Virus record (IMG/VR): IMGVR_UViG_3300006753_000027
Coordinates: 1-34,308 of that record
Reading direction: 5' to 3' (one strand)
Source of the DNA: a virus
Length of the DNA stretch: 34,308 bases
The notes beneath the pieces were generated by a model that worked only from the letters and a program-made list of their open reading frames with translations, had not been told where the DNA came from and made no database searches. Position 1 is the stretch's first letter; the number at the start of each line of letters is the position of its first letter. This document shows positions 15,894 to 21,702 of the stretch, piece by piece. Made by a program: the position numbers and the translations under genes.

Positions 15894-16671
15894 ACTCCAG
15901 ATTTACAATTGATTTAAATGTATTCTCAAGCTCTCTATCGCTAAGAGGTGGATTGTTTCTATAATGATTCCAGAGGCAGAGTAAATCCCAAGCTGCCTCA
16001 AGATCTTCTGTACCAAAGCTTCGTACAAGTTTCCCAGCAAGTGCCGCTGCGGAGTTATTCCTTTTACCCTTACCTGAACCACTAACAATCTTATTCCAAT
16101 CGTTCTTGGGCTTTTCTTTTAGGAGCACCTTAAGTTGGGGTGGAAAAGGTGGAAGGTATTCAAGATTGTTAGAGTTCCACATGAACATTTCATCCCACGC
16201 ATAGTGATTACCGCTCTTATGAAAACTTGGGGGGAGGATGATAATGCCTCCATCTGATCTAATATCAAGTTGTGGATGAGCAAGACCTACTGAGTTACCA
16301 ACATTCTCATACTGACAAAAGACATGTCGGCCACCAGAGCCAGTAACACTTAGAATGCTTGATCCAAGCTTGAGTGCGAGTTGTTCCGTGCTCTCAGGGT
16401 CACAGGTGCACTCACGCTGCTCTTTAAATGCACAACCTTCCTTGTGGGTATCAATATCAATGACTGTTACACCGGAGATCTTTCCGGTTACAAGAGCAAT
16501 CTGAGCATCATCTGGTGCATCACCGAACCATTCATCAATATTCTCATTTGTTGGACGCTCTTTTTGATACTTCTTCCATGAAAGTAAAGGATGTTTGTTC
16601 TTTGCAGGGAGAACACACCATCCTGCTTGATGGTATGCTTTTGCCCATGCGTAGATAAGTTCTCTGTTCAT
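15880..16671 (-). CDS. bifunctional primase-polymerase (AEP prim-pol)
   Basis: ATG at 16669-16671 (MNRELIYAWAKAYHQAGWCV) gives 263 aa. A further ATG at 16702-16704 would lie inside the leader stem, so the inner start is preferred. The prim-pol signature is present: GWCVLPAKNKHPLLSWKKYQ, the metal pair VIDIDTH (Asp72, Asp74), SGGRHVF (His116) and DIRSDGGIIILPPS (Asp136), followed by a helical PriCT-like segment (LAGKLVRSFGTEDLEAAWDL). A Cys-rich insertion (GCAFKEQRECTCDPES) follows the DxD and may bind zinc. It makes primers and may extend them, working with the downstream helicase. Confidence 0.9.
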   Translation of the reverse strand: MNRELIYAWAKAYHQAGWCVLPAKNKHPLLSWKKYQKERPTNENIDEWFGDAPDDAQIALVTGKISGVTVIDIDTHKEGCAFKEQRECTCDPESTEQLALKLGSSILSVTGSGGRHVFCQYENVGNSVGLAHPQLDIRSDGGIIILPPSFHKSGNHYAWDEMFMWNSNNLEYLPPFPPQLKVLLKEKPKNDWNKIVSGSGKGKRNNSAAALAGKLVRSFGTEDLEAAWDLLCLWNHYRNNPPLSDRELENTFKSIVNLEYGKA

Positions 16672-16681
16672 ATAAACTAAA

Positions 16682-16758
16682 ACACGATAGGTCAGTGGAT
16701 GCATTCGGTTTTTTGGGGTAACCGTCTGCCCTTAGGCAGATCCACTAACCAATCGTGT
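16682..16758 (-). ncRNA. three-way-junction leader RNA upstream of the primase gene
   Basis: On the minus strand ACACGAT, GGT and AGTGGAT pair with ATCCACT, ACC and ATCGTGT, with one T-T mismatch and one G-T pair, giving about 18 bp. Two inner hairpins follow: CTGCC-TAAG-GGCAG and CGGTT with an ACCCCAAAA loop and AACCG. The G-T pair would be C-A on the other strand, so the minus strand is the likely RNA. The helix ends 10 bases before the primase ATG and is followed by TTTTAGTTT. It could be a cis-regulatory element; no known riboswitch consensus was recognised. Confidence 0.7.
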
Positions 16759-16793
16759 CTTTTTTACTTCCCAAAATTATTTAATGCTTCTCT

Positions 16794-16823
16794 ATTATAC
16801 GTCAAATACAAAACCCGCCGCAA
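16794..16823 (-). promoter_or_regulatory. probable promoter for the primase leader
   Basis: A perfect TATAAT (plus positions 16794-16799) has TTGCGG 18 bases upstream on the minus strand. The -35 overlaps the terminator hairpin of the preceding gene. The predicted start near 16787 would give a 116-base leader that contains the structured RNA. Confidence 0.5.
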
Positions 16824-16834
16824 GGACGGGTTGT
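16806..16834 (-). terminator. terminator after the SSB-like gene
   Basis: On the minus strand AACCCG pairs with CGGGTT around TCCTTGCGG, followed by TTGTATTTG. It begins 14 bases after the stop of the SSB-like gene. The U-run is short, so leakage into the primase operon is likely. Confidence 0.65.
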
Positions 16835-16847
16835 GCATAAGGTGTGA

Positions 16848-17306
16848 CTAGAATGGAACTTCTTCTGTGTTTACAGGTGCTGTGCCTTCTCGAGTGACAG
16901 TATACTCGGTATCAACTCCAGTACCTGTTCTCTTTACGTTAATTGTTTCTCCAGGTTCTACTCGTGCATCCCTCATTGCTGAGAAGAACTTTCCACGTGT
17001 AGTTCCTTGTGTCATCTCTGCTTCACCACCTGATTCATCGGTGAAGTAGAAAATATATTCCTTACCATCTGATGTTCTATAAAGTTCAGGGGTTTCATCT
17101 CGCTGTTCTTTGTGCATCACTTCCTTGAAAGTGAGTACCAGTGAATCTCCGTCTCCAAGTCGTTTGTTTAAGTACTTGCTGTTTGAGTAGTCTGCTGCTG
17201 GGGCTTGTAGATCTGCGTTGTCCCATATGGACATAGTTTTTGTGCTTAAAAAATTTATTATATCTTTACTCTCATCCTCGTATTTCATTGGGCGTTTTTG
17301 TATCAT
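16848..17306 (-). CDS. putative single-stranded DNA-binding protein
   Basis: The protein has 152 aa. The C-terminus ends TEEVPF, an acidic tip like the DDDIPF tail of SSB proteins that recruits partner enzymes. The preceding GKFFSAMRDARVEPGETINV and KRTGTGVDTEYTVT blocks match the OB-fold-like 'G..v.v.R.GtG..t.Y.v' ending seen in phage SSB-type proteins. A Ser/Lys-rich N-terminus precedes it. It is the first gene after the minus-strand early promoter and lies upstream of primase and helicase, where an SSB would be expected. The ATG at 17306 lies about 23 bases after the predicted transcription start. Function is inferred from the tail and neighbours. Confidence 0.65.
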   Translation of the reverse strand: MIQKRPMKYEDESKDIINFLSTKTMSIWDNADLQAPAADYSNSKYLNKRLGDGDSLVLTFKEVMHKEQRDETPELYRTSDGKEYIFYFTDESGGEAEMTQGTTRGKFFSAMRDARVEPGETINVKRTGTGVDTEYTVTREGTAPVNTEEVPF

Positions 17307-17311
17307 TGGCG

Positions 17312-17340
17312 TTGTTTTATTTATTGACGCTTTCTATTAT
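17312..17340 (+). promoter_or_regulatory. early plus-strand promoter, overlapping the divergent one
   Basis: TTGTTT at 17312-17317 and TATTAT at 17335-17340 have a 17-base spacer. The -10 shares five bases with the -10 of the minus-strand promoter, so the two cannot be occupied at the same time. It would start the operon at 17368. Confidence 0.6.
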
Positions 17341-17364
17341 ATAGGGTAGTCTTATTTTTGTAAA
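17336..17364 (-). promoter_or_regulatory. early minus-strand promoter
   Basis: On the minus strand TTTACA (plus 17359-17364) and TATAAT (plus 17336-17341) have a 17-base spacer. It drives the SSB-like gene. The -35 reaches to within four bases of the start codon of the divergent gene at 17368. Confidence 0.75.
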
Positions 17365-17367
17365 CAT

Positions 17368-17520
17368 ATGCCATATAAAGACTTAAGACCATATATGCGT
17401 GCTTGGATAAAGCGCGAGATGGCACCACGAATAGATCGTTATTGTAAGAAAATGGGAGTTAAGAAAGTAGACTTTTACACAGAGGCTGTGGATAAGTATC
17501 TAAAAGATCATAATTTATAA
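17368..17520 (+). CDS. small basic protein, possible DNA-binding regulator (50 aa)
   Basis: It reads MPYKDLRPYMRAWIKREMAP, then KKMGVKKVDFYTEAVDKYLK. It is rich in Arg and Lys, and the second half resembles the helix-turn-helix part of ribbon-helix-helix proteins (a 'gvs..df...Av..yl' pattern). It is the first gene of the plus-strand early operon and starts beside overlapping divergent promoters, where a repressor could act. No ribosome site is visible. The function is inferred from size, charge and place. Confidence 0.6.
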   Translation: MPYKDLRPYMRAWIKREMAPRIDRYCKKMGVKKVDFYTEAVDKYLKDHNL

Positions 17521-17590
17521 GTAAACAAGGCTATTGACAAGGTAGTCTCCCTGAAGGTAACCTAGATATAGAATTCATAACAAACGTTAT

Positions 17591-17890
17591 ATGCAATCTA
17601 TACGCACCACCATCCTTAACTCATTAGCATCTGACTTTAGTCGGACAACTAAGGAAGAAAGGAGCGCTAAGTACCGTGACCAAAAGTTCATTCAATACCC
17701 TAGAGGGTGTGCAATCTGTGATGATATCTTCCTCTTAGAAGAGGAGACACTTTGCCCAACCTGTAAAGATACTAGCTCTTGTCAGGTAGACTCATGTAAG
17801 ATGAGTGTCGTGGATTACGGGCACATTCTCTGTAAAGACCATCTTCGATCTTTCGTAGACGACATGGCTAATAGAATGAATCAACGATAA
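17591..17890 (+). CDS. zinc-binding protein, 99 aa
   Basis: The protein has three Cys groups: CAIC (residues 40-43), CPTC (55-58) and C...C...HILCKDH near 64-83, enough for two zinc sites of ribbon or RING-like type. The N-terminus (TTILNSLASDFSRTTKEERS) is helical. There is a 70-base gap before it with TTGACA but no matching -10. No family is recognised. A role as early regulatory or host-interacting protein is only a guess. Confidence 0.7.
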   Translation: MQSIRTTILNSLASDFSRTTKEERSAKYRDQKFIQYPRGCAICDDIFLLEEETLCPTCKDTSSCQVDSCKMSVVDYGHILCKDHLRSFVDDMANRMNQR

Positions 17891-17891
17891 T

Positions 17892-17954
17892 ATGGAAAAG
17901 TTCTACTTAGCTATCGGTATCATCTGTATCTTATTCTCAGGGTTCAATGTATGA
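17892..17954 (+). CDS. membrane microprotein, 20 aa
   Basis: It reads MEKFYLAIGIICILFSGFNV, a single hydrophobic helix. It starts one base after the previous stop, and its TGA overlaps the next ATG (ATGA), so it lies in a coupled string. Real translation is likely from the spacing alone. Confidence 0.5.
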   Translation: MEKFYLAIGIICILFSGFNV

Positions 17955-18151
17955 AAATTACCGATCATCAAAAATCTCGTATACTCTACGAGTTGAAAAA
18001 AGCGAGTTGTAAAACTGAAATCTGGAATGACTTAGAAGTCGTTGATAAAGGTGCAGCTAGTGACATCATCTCAGCATTTCATAGAGGGGATAGAGACATT
18101 GCCCTCAATCAATTAAAACATTTAATCCCAACCTATGAGTCTGGAATTTAG
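17951..18151 (+). CDS. hypothetical protein, 66 aa, upstream of Sak4-like ATPase
   Basis: It begins MKITDHQKSRILYELKKASC and is helical; the middle (GAASDIISAFHRGDRDIALN) resembles the 'K..AS.lI.al..gd...a' helical segments found near recombination proteins. It overlaps the ATPase gene by 17 bases and is coupled to the preceding microprotein. It may be a partner or regulator of the ATPase. No family is assigned. Confidence 0.65.
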   Translation: MKITDHQKSRILYELKKASCKTEIWNDLEVVDKGAASDIISAFHRGDRDIALNQLKHLIPTYESGI

Positions 18152-18827
18152 AAAAGCAGAACGTAAGCAAGCAAAACTAAGAGTTGGACTTGTTGCCCCA
18201 TCAGGTTTTGGAAAGACCTATAGCGCCCTTCGAATTGCAAAAGGCTTAGGAGGGAAAGTAGCTATACTTGATACAGAAAATGGATCAGCTGATTTGTATG
18301 CAGGAGACTTTGACTACGATGTGCTTCAAATGAATGCACCGTACCAAGCCAATAAGTACATCATGGCAATTGAAGCTGCAGAAGAAGCTGGTTATGACAC
18401 ACTAATCATTGATAGCTTGACCCATGCTTGGACAGGTGAAGGTGGAATGCTAGATAAGCAGGGTGCTATTGCTGATAAAACTGGGAATTCTTGGGCTGCT
18501 TGGCGCCAAGTTACACCAGACCATAATCGACTTGTTGAGAAGATACTACAAAGCAAACTACATATTATTGTTACTATCCGTGCAAAGACAGACTGGGTAG
18601 TTGATGCAGGTAAGCCTACTAAGATTGGTCTTGCCCCACAGTTTAGAGATGGTATTGAATATGAGTTTACTTGTGTGTTTGATCTTGATAAGAGTCACAA
18701 TGGACATGCAAGTAAAGACCGAACCAGTATGTATGATGGTAGTGTTATACCAATGACAGAAAAAGTTGGGGAAGAGCTCCTAGAATGGCTGGGTGGATCT
18801 AAACCATCCGTAGAAGTTATAGAGTAG
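18135..18827 (+). CDS. Sak4-like RecA-fold ATPase (AAA_24 family), recombination
   Basis: The protein has 230 aa. Walker A is APSGFGKT (residues 21-28), followed by the strand KVAILDTENGSADLY (41-55) with Asp46. Walker B is TLIIDSL (89-95), followed by THAWTGEGG and NSWAAWRQVTPDHNRLVEKI. The IIVTIRAKTDWV segment is the sensor strand. This is the layout of the phage AAA_24/Sak4 group, small RecA-core ATPases that support single-strand annealing recombination. It lies in the plus-strand early operon with an overlapping small helical gene. No RecT/Erf annealase is visible in the window, though the probable SSB is nearby. Confidence 0.9.
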   Translation: MSLEFRKAERKQAKLRVGLVAPSGFGKTYSALRIAKGLGGKVAILDTENGSADLYAGDFDYDVLQMNAPYQANKYIMAIEAAEEAGYDTLIIDSLTHAWTGEGGMLDKQGAIADKTGNSWAAWRQVTPDHNRLVEKILQSKLHIIVTIRAKTDWVVDAGKPTKIGLAPQFRDGIEYEFTCVFDLDKSHNGHASKDRTSMYDGSVIPMTEKVGEELLEWLGGSKPSVEVIE

Positions 18828-18828
18828 T

Positions 18829-18897
18829 ATGTGTCCACACTTACCAGATGATCCAGATATCGAAGTTTGTGATTTCTGTGGATCTAAAAACGAGTAG
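18829..18897 (+). CDS. zinc-knuckle microprotein, 22 aa
   Basis: It reads MCPHLPDDPDIEVCDFCGSK and two more residues. CPH and CDFC could hold one zinc ion. It begins one base after the ATPase stop. The last codon is three bases before the structured RNA. Confidence 0.55.
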   Translation: MCPHLPDDPDIEVCDFCGSKNE

Positions 18898-18900
18898 ACC

Positions 18901-19015
18901 TATAGGGTCTTCTCACTCTGCTCCGATCGTTTGAACTATGAGTCATCTCCCGCAAGGGGGCCGCCAAGGTAATGCTTACATGGATAACGACGCAGTGGAG
19001 TGATAAGCCCCTATA
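18901..19015 (+). ncRNA. cloverleaf-like structured RNA A (115 nt)
   Basis: A long closing helix runs from 18901 to 18931 paired with 18986 to 19015. TATAGGG pairs with CCCTATA, CTT with AAG, TCACTCTGCT with AGTGGAGTGA (two G-U pairs), CG with CG and TCGTT with AACGA, with only single-base interruptions: 27 pairs in all. Inside are three hairpins: 18932-18945 (short), 18947-18960 (CTCCC-GCAA-GGGGG with a GNRA tetraloop) and 18964-18983 (CCA/GTAA with TTAC/TGG). The G-U pairs and the GNRA loop fit only the plus strand. The helix ends at the A of the next ATG. No Rfam family was recognised by eye. Confidence 0.75.
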
Positions 19016-19152
19016 TGAAATATCATGTATCTTCTTTAGTGATGTTCTTGTTTGTTCTAGTTATGATGGTCATAGCAGTCATTCCCTATATCTTTTACAG
19101 CAACATGGCACTTATCTGTGAGGATGCAATGTATAAAGTAATTGCTGGATAG
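19015..19152 (+). CDS. single-pass membrane protein, 45 aa
   Basis: It begins MKYHVSSLVMFLFVLVMMVI and continues AVIPYIFYSNMA, a strong membrane helix at residues 6-30, with a short tail containing Cys and Asp. The ATG overlaps the last base of RNA A, so the RNA helix could mask the start. No ribosome site is seen. The function is unknown. Confidence 0.65.
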   Translation: MKYHVSSLVMFLFVLVMMVIAVIPYIFYSNMALICEDAMYKVIAG

Positions 19153-19212
19153 CTTGTCGGTCTTGCTCCCTGTATCATCTTTCAACGGAGGGTACAGAGA
19201 ACACAATTTATT

Positions 19213-19502
19213 CGACGTTGGCTCACTCTAACGGGAGTGCTAGCACCAAGGTCGACTCCTATACCCACCCACGGGTAGGAGCAAGGTGGATAAGTGTTTT
19301 CAGGGTCGTTCTTAAACGACGTATAAGTATATCTCATTTGTCGCTCTCAAGGCTTGTTTTTGAGGGCGGCTCTGAGAACATTCATGTCTTTACGCTGCGA
19401 GTTTCGGTGCGGTTACTCGCGGTGGGTGTAATCCTCCTCACCCGTTAGCATAAACGACGCTTGGCTCAGTCAGTCCCCCTGTACTGGGCCGTAGCGTAAA
19501 GA
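19213..19502 (+). ncRNA. multi-domain structured RNA B (about 290 nt)
   Basis: This stretch has no convincing gene but dense pairing. Hairpins: 19213-19254 (CGAC/TTGG/CACTC with GAGTG/CCAA/GTCG); 19256-19281 (CTCCTA/CCC with GGG/TAGGAG); 19305-19320 (GTCGTT-CTTA-AACGAC); 19332-19377 (TCTCA and CGCTCTCAA with TTGAGGGCG and TGAGA). The 3' domain is closed by a perfect 10-bp helix, 19387-19396 with 19493-19502. It encloses 19397-19420 (GCGAGT/ACTCGC), 19424-19443 (GGGTG/CACCC) and 19463-19490 (GGCTCAGT/ACTGGGCC). Several pairs are G-U only on the plus strand. It ends seven bases before the next ATG. Confidence 0.75.
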
Positions 19503-19509
19503 TTTGAAT

Positions 19510-19647
19510 ATGGAACATACAACATGTGATAAGTGTGGAATGAAGCGTAATGCTATCACTGCGCCCGAGTGCCCTACCTGTAAGTTTGGGCTTAAAGGAA
19601 ACAATCGCAAGCAACCATATAGACGCAATCCTAAAGAAGAGGAATAA
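19510..19647 (+). CDS. zinc-ribbon protein, 45 aa
   Basis: It reads MEHTTCDKCGMKRNAITAPE then CPTCKFGLKG, two CxxC pairs 15 residues apart, and ends in a basic tail with KQPYRRNPKEEE. The ATG lies seven bases after RNA B. No enzyme motif is present. It is probably a small DNA- or RNA-binding zinc protein. Confidence 0.75.
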   Translation: MEHTTCDKCGMKRNAITAPECPTCKFGLKGNNRKQPYRRNPKEEE

Positions 19648-19648
19648 A

Positions 19649-19657
19649 TGGTATAAT
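19649..19657 (+). promoter_or_regulatory. extended -10 promoter
   Basis: TGGTATAAT is a TGn-extended -10 with a perfect TATAAT. No good -35 is present, which is normal for this class. It would start transcription near 19664, ahead of the two genes at 19710 and 19810. Confidence 0.6.
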
Positions 19658-19709
19658 AGATAGATGCACAACCTAAAAGGTTTACAAACCAACCATAAGG
19701 GGGTATCCT

Positions 19710-19820
19710 ATGATAGATAGTGGCCCAATGCTCATCATACTTTATTTCGTATGGGGAGCGTGTACATTAATCATGTTTCTATTATTCATAAGCGCTATGT
19801 TTGACGTCTATGTCAGATAA
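19710..19820 (+). CDS. membrane microprotein, 36 aa
   Basis: It begins MIDSGPMLIILYFVWGACTL and is one hydrophobic helix with a VYVR end. A clear ribosome site AAGGGGG lies six bases before the ATG, unusual in this window. The stop overlaps the next gene by 11 bases. Confidence 0.7.
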   Translation: MIDSGPMLIILYFVWGACTLIMFLLFISAMFDVYVR

Positions 19821-20013
19821 AGAAAAAAAAGTTTCCCCAGAGGAAGCAAAGAAAGCCCTCGAAGAAGAGGCAAAGAAAAGAGTAGATGCTTGTTCAAAAG
19901 CATTGCAGGCAACTCTTGAAGAAAACCAATGTTCACTTGCTGTATCAATGCTTGTAACAGAGCAAGGAAACATGCCTCAGATTAGAGTGGTACCAGTGGC
20001 ACCTAAAGAATAA
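19810..20013 (+). CDS. hypothetical protein, 67 aa
   Basis: ATG at 19810-19812 gives MSDKEKKVSPEEAKKALEEE. The N-terminal 30 residues are a charged helix. The rest (CSKALQATLEENQCSLAVSM, then NMPQIRVVPV) is a beta-like segment similar to small phage proteins of unknown role. It is the last gene of the plus-strand operon, ended by the bidirectional terminator. Confidence 0.75.
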   Translation: MSDKEKKVSPEEAKKALEEEAKKRVDACSKALQATLEENQCSLAVSMLVTEQGNMPQIRVVPVAPKE

Positions 20014-20042
20014 CCTCACTCCCCTATCGAGATAGAGGTATC

Positions 20043-20068
20043 AAAAAACCCCCTAAATTGGGGGTTTT
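20043..20068. terminator. bidirectional intrinsic terminator
   Basis: AAAACCCCC pairs with GGGGGTTTT around TAAATT, with U-rich ends in both directions (six U's on the minus strand). It lies between convergent transcription units: the plus gene ending at 20013 and the minus gene ending at 20098. Confidence 0.92.
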
Positions 20069-20097
20069 GTGTTATCTAGGGCAGAGAAGGGAAGTGC

Positions 20098-20175
20098 TTA
20101 GGCTTCTGCGCCAGGGACAGGACAATCACATACCTTTTGATCTTCTGTGCATTCGCACTTGAATTCGTCACTCAT
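20098..20175 (-). CDS. Cys-rich microprotein, 25 aa
   Basis: It reads MSDEFKCECTEDQKVCDCPV and ends PGAEA. Two CxC pairs suggest a metal knuckle or disulphides. It starts two bases after the holin-like gene and ends the lysis-cassette unit before the terminator. Confidence 0.55.
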   Translation of the reverse strand: MSDEFKCECTEDQKVCDCPVPGAEA

Positions 20176-20177
20176 AT

Positions 20178-20351
20178 TTATTTGATTCCGTGTCGGATTC
20201 CTGAAGCAAGTAGTGCTGCTTGAATCATTTGTATTGCTAGGTCGCTTTCAAGCCAACCCATGCCTAGACCTACTAAGGCCCAAGCAACTGATACTACTGC
20301 GATTGCATAAGTCTTGCGTCCCGACATGCTCGGAATTGATGGTACTTTCAT
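20178..20351 (-). CDS. holin-like membrane protein, 57 aa
   Basis: It begins MKVPSIPSMSGRKTYAIAVV. Residues 13-33 are a membrane helix (TYAIAVVSVAWALVGLGMGW), followed by an amphipathic segment with the ending ALLASGIRHGIK. The 'tyi.a...i...g...G.i....Ai..i...lla..iRhGik' pattern is common in small phage proteins annotated as holins. The ATG is one base after the stop of the papain-like peptidase, so the pair forms a probable lysis cassette. Confidence 0.7.
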   Translation of the reverse strand: MKVPSIPSMSGRKTYAIAVVSVAWALVGLGMGWLESDLAIQMIQAALLASGIRHGIK

Positions 20352-20352
20352 A

Positions 20353-21519
20353 TTATTTCTTGAAGTAATCGCTTCTCTTAATTGAGAAGTCTAATTCATA
20401 AGCTTTAGTTTCTGTCTTTCCCCTACTGTGTGCATAGAGATAGTTTTTGACGTCACTGTATTTCCATCCGAAATAAGTAACTGCTTTAACTATGACATAC
20501 CACCTTCTTCCAGCGATTCCCCTTGCAACCGCATTAGCAGTTCTTTGCTCTTCTGTTCCAATGTTTTCAAACCATACTTCATCGATGAAACGCCGGAGGT
20601 CATATGCGATAGCTCTCTCTTTGTGAATGTTACGTTCTGTGATCTTAATCTCTGCCTTAATTTCTTTATCAATTTTAAGTTCTGTTTCCTTGTCAGGTGG
20701 GACATACGCAATTCCAGTATATAGGTGTGAGTAATTGCGGGGTATCCAAATCATACCGTTATCACCCCAGTAAGGTCCCCAGGAATTAATGAGTCCTAAA
20801 TAAGGCTCACCATTGTAATCCTCTCTCCATGCTACTGCGCACATATCATGCCCAGACCATGAACTGTCTGGAAACTTTGCTGGAACGACACCTCCATTGC
20901 GAGCCTTGTTATACTCGCGGTACCATTTCATCCCAATCTTCACCGGTCTCTTTTGTTCAAACATGTAACGAACTGTTGCATCAAATATGGCCTGAGAGCC
21001 TCTAGAACGCGTCACATACACGTAAGAGCCCCCTTTATTGTCTTTTGCACTTTCACGCATCTCAGGGGTCTCTTGGAGCCTCAGATACGCATCCTCTTTA
21101 CCAACATATCCTTCATTGGGAGCTAGATCATAATCACATACCCCCTCATTAACTAATACAGCAACAGAATCCTTTAAATAAGCACCATATCCAATTCTTG
21201 AGCTAGGGTATTTGCTATCAGTCTTAATCTTCCAATAACCGTGTCTAGGACTAATTTCTTTACTAGTAGTCTGATGCGTACATCCAAAAGTGGAATGCAT
21301 AGTGCAAGAGCTTGTTCTCCCCTGATTCAAAACTCTATGCTTACGTGCACTAATAAACCCATCTTTAGGGATTATAGGGGCACCAAACACCACTATATCG
21401 TCATATGCCAAGTTACGAGGGTCTGTATCGTGATCCTCATTATGGACATAACCTAGGTGCTCGCTATCTTTCGGTTCTCTCCTCAAGATATTTTTGAGCC
21501 ATTGCATAAGTATTGACAT
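20353..21519 (-). CDS. papain-family (C1) cysteine peptidase, putative endolysin
   Basis: The protein has 388 aa. All papain landmarks are present in order: NQGRTSSCTMHSTF with oxyanion Gln66 and nucleophile Cys72; SGHDMCAVAW with His224; and LINSWGPYWGDNGMIWIPR with Asn245 and the 'NSWG..WG..G' signature. No signal peptide is visible and there is no long propeptide; residues 1-60 are charged. Residues 285-388 are an extra helical, basic region that could be a binding domain. The gene is followed after one base by a holin-like gene, so release through a holin and cleavage of wall peptides or a surface protein is plausible. It could instead process proteins inside the host. The substrate is unknown. 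Confidence 0.85.
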   Translation of the reverse strand: MSILMQWLKNILRREPKDSEHLGYVHNEDHDTDPRNLAYDDIVVFGAPIIPKDGFISARKHRVLNQGRTSSCTMHSTFGCTHQTTSKEISPRHGYWKIKTDSKYPSSRIGYGAYLKDSVAVLVNEGVCDYDLAPNEGYVGKEDAYLRLQETPEMRESAKDNKGGSYVYVTRSRGSQAIFDATVRYMFEQKRPVKIGMKWYREYNKARNGGVVPAKFPDSSWSGHDMCAVAWREDYNGEPYLGLINSWGPYWGDNGMIWIPRNYSHLYTGIAYVPPDKETELKIDKEIKAEIKITERNIHKERAIAYDLRRFIDEVWFENIGTEEQRTANAVARGIAGRRWYVIVKAVTYFGWKYSDVKNYLYAHSRGKTETKAYELDFSIKRSDYFKK

Positions 21520-21541
21520 TGTAACTTAATTAGGTTATATT
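21513..21541 (+). promoter_or_regulatory. strong sigma70-type promoter
   Basis: TTGACA at 21513-21518 and TATATT at 21536-21541 have a 17-base spacer. It points to the three membrane microprotein genes and overlaps the start codon region of the divergent peptidase gene. Confidence 0.85.
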
Positions 21542-21546
21542 GTGGG

Positions 21547-21579
21547 TAGTCACCCTTAATAAAGAACTCTATGTTAGAA
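21547..21579 (+). repeat. duplicated leader (second copy 21793-21825)
   Basis: Thirty-three bases, identical except for one, occur at 21547-21579 and 21793-21825. Each contains the leader CACCCTTAATAAAGAACT and the first codons ATGTTAGAA of a microprotein gene. The shared leader suggests duplication or a common translation signal. Confidence 0.85.
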
Positions 21580-21687
21580 CTAGCAGCCTTTTTAGTCGTA
21601 GCTTATTTCTTCATAAACTACGGTATACCCTTATTGTTGTTGATATTAGGAGTAATTCTATATCTTCTTGGATTTGGTAGGGATTAA
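21571..21687 (+). CDS. membrane microprotein, 38 aa
   Basis: It begins MLELAAFLVVAYFFINYGIP and continues LLLLILGVILYLLGFGRD. It has two short hydrophobic stretches separated by NYGIP, then a charged end. It is the first gene behind the strong promoter and has the duplicated leader. Confidence 0.65.
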   Translation: MLELAAFLVVAYFFINYGIPLLLLILGVILYLLGFGRD

Positions 21688-21702
21688 TTTACTAGTGAAT
21701 AT

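Noticed and set aside
17534-17568. TTGACA as a promoter for the 99-aa gene
   Set aside because: The nearest -10-like TAGATA is 23 bases away, too far for sigma70.
18938-19003. 21-codon frame MSHLPQGGRQGNAYMDNDAV inside RNA A
   Set aside because: It lies wholly within the paired region. A start without a ribosome site in a long helix makes translation doubtful, though not impossible.
19218-19448. 76-codon plus-strand frame across RNA B
   Set aside because: Its composition is unlike neighbouring proteins, it has no ribosome site, and the region is explained by stable pairing instead.
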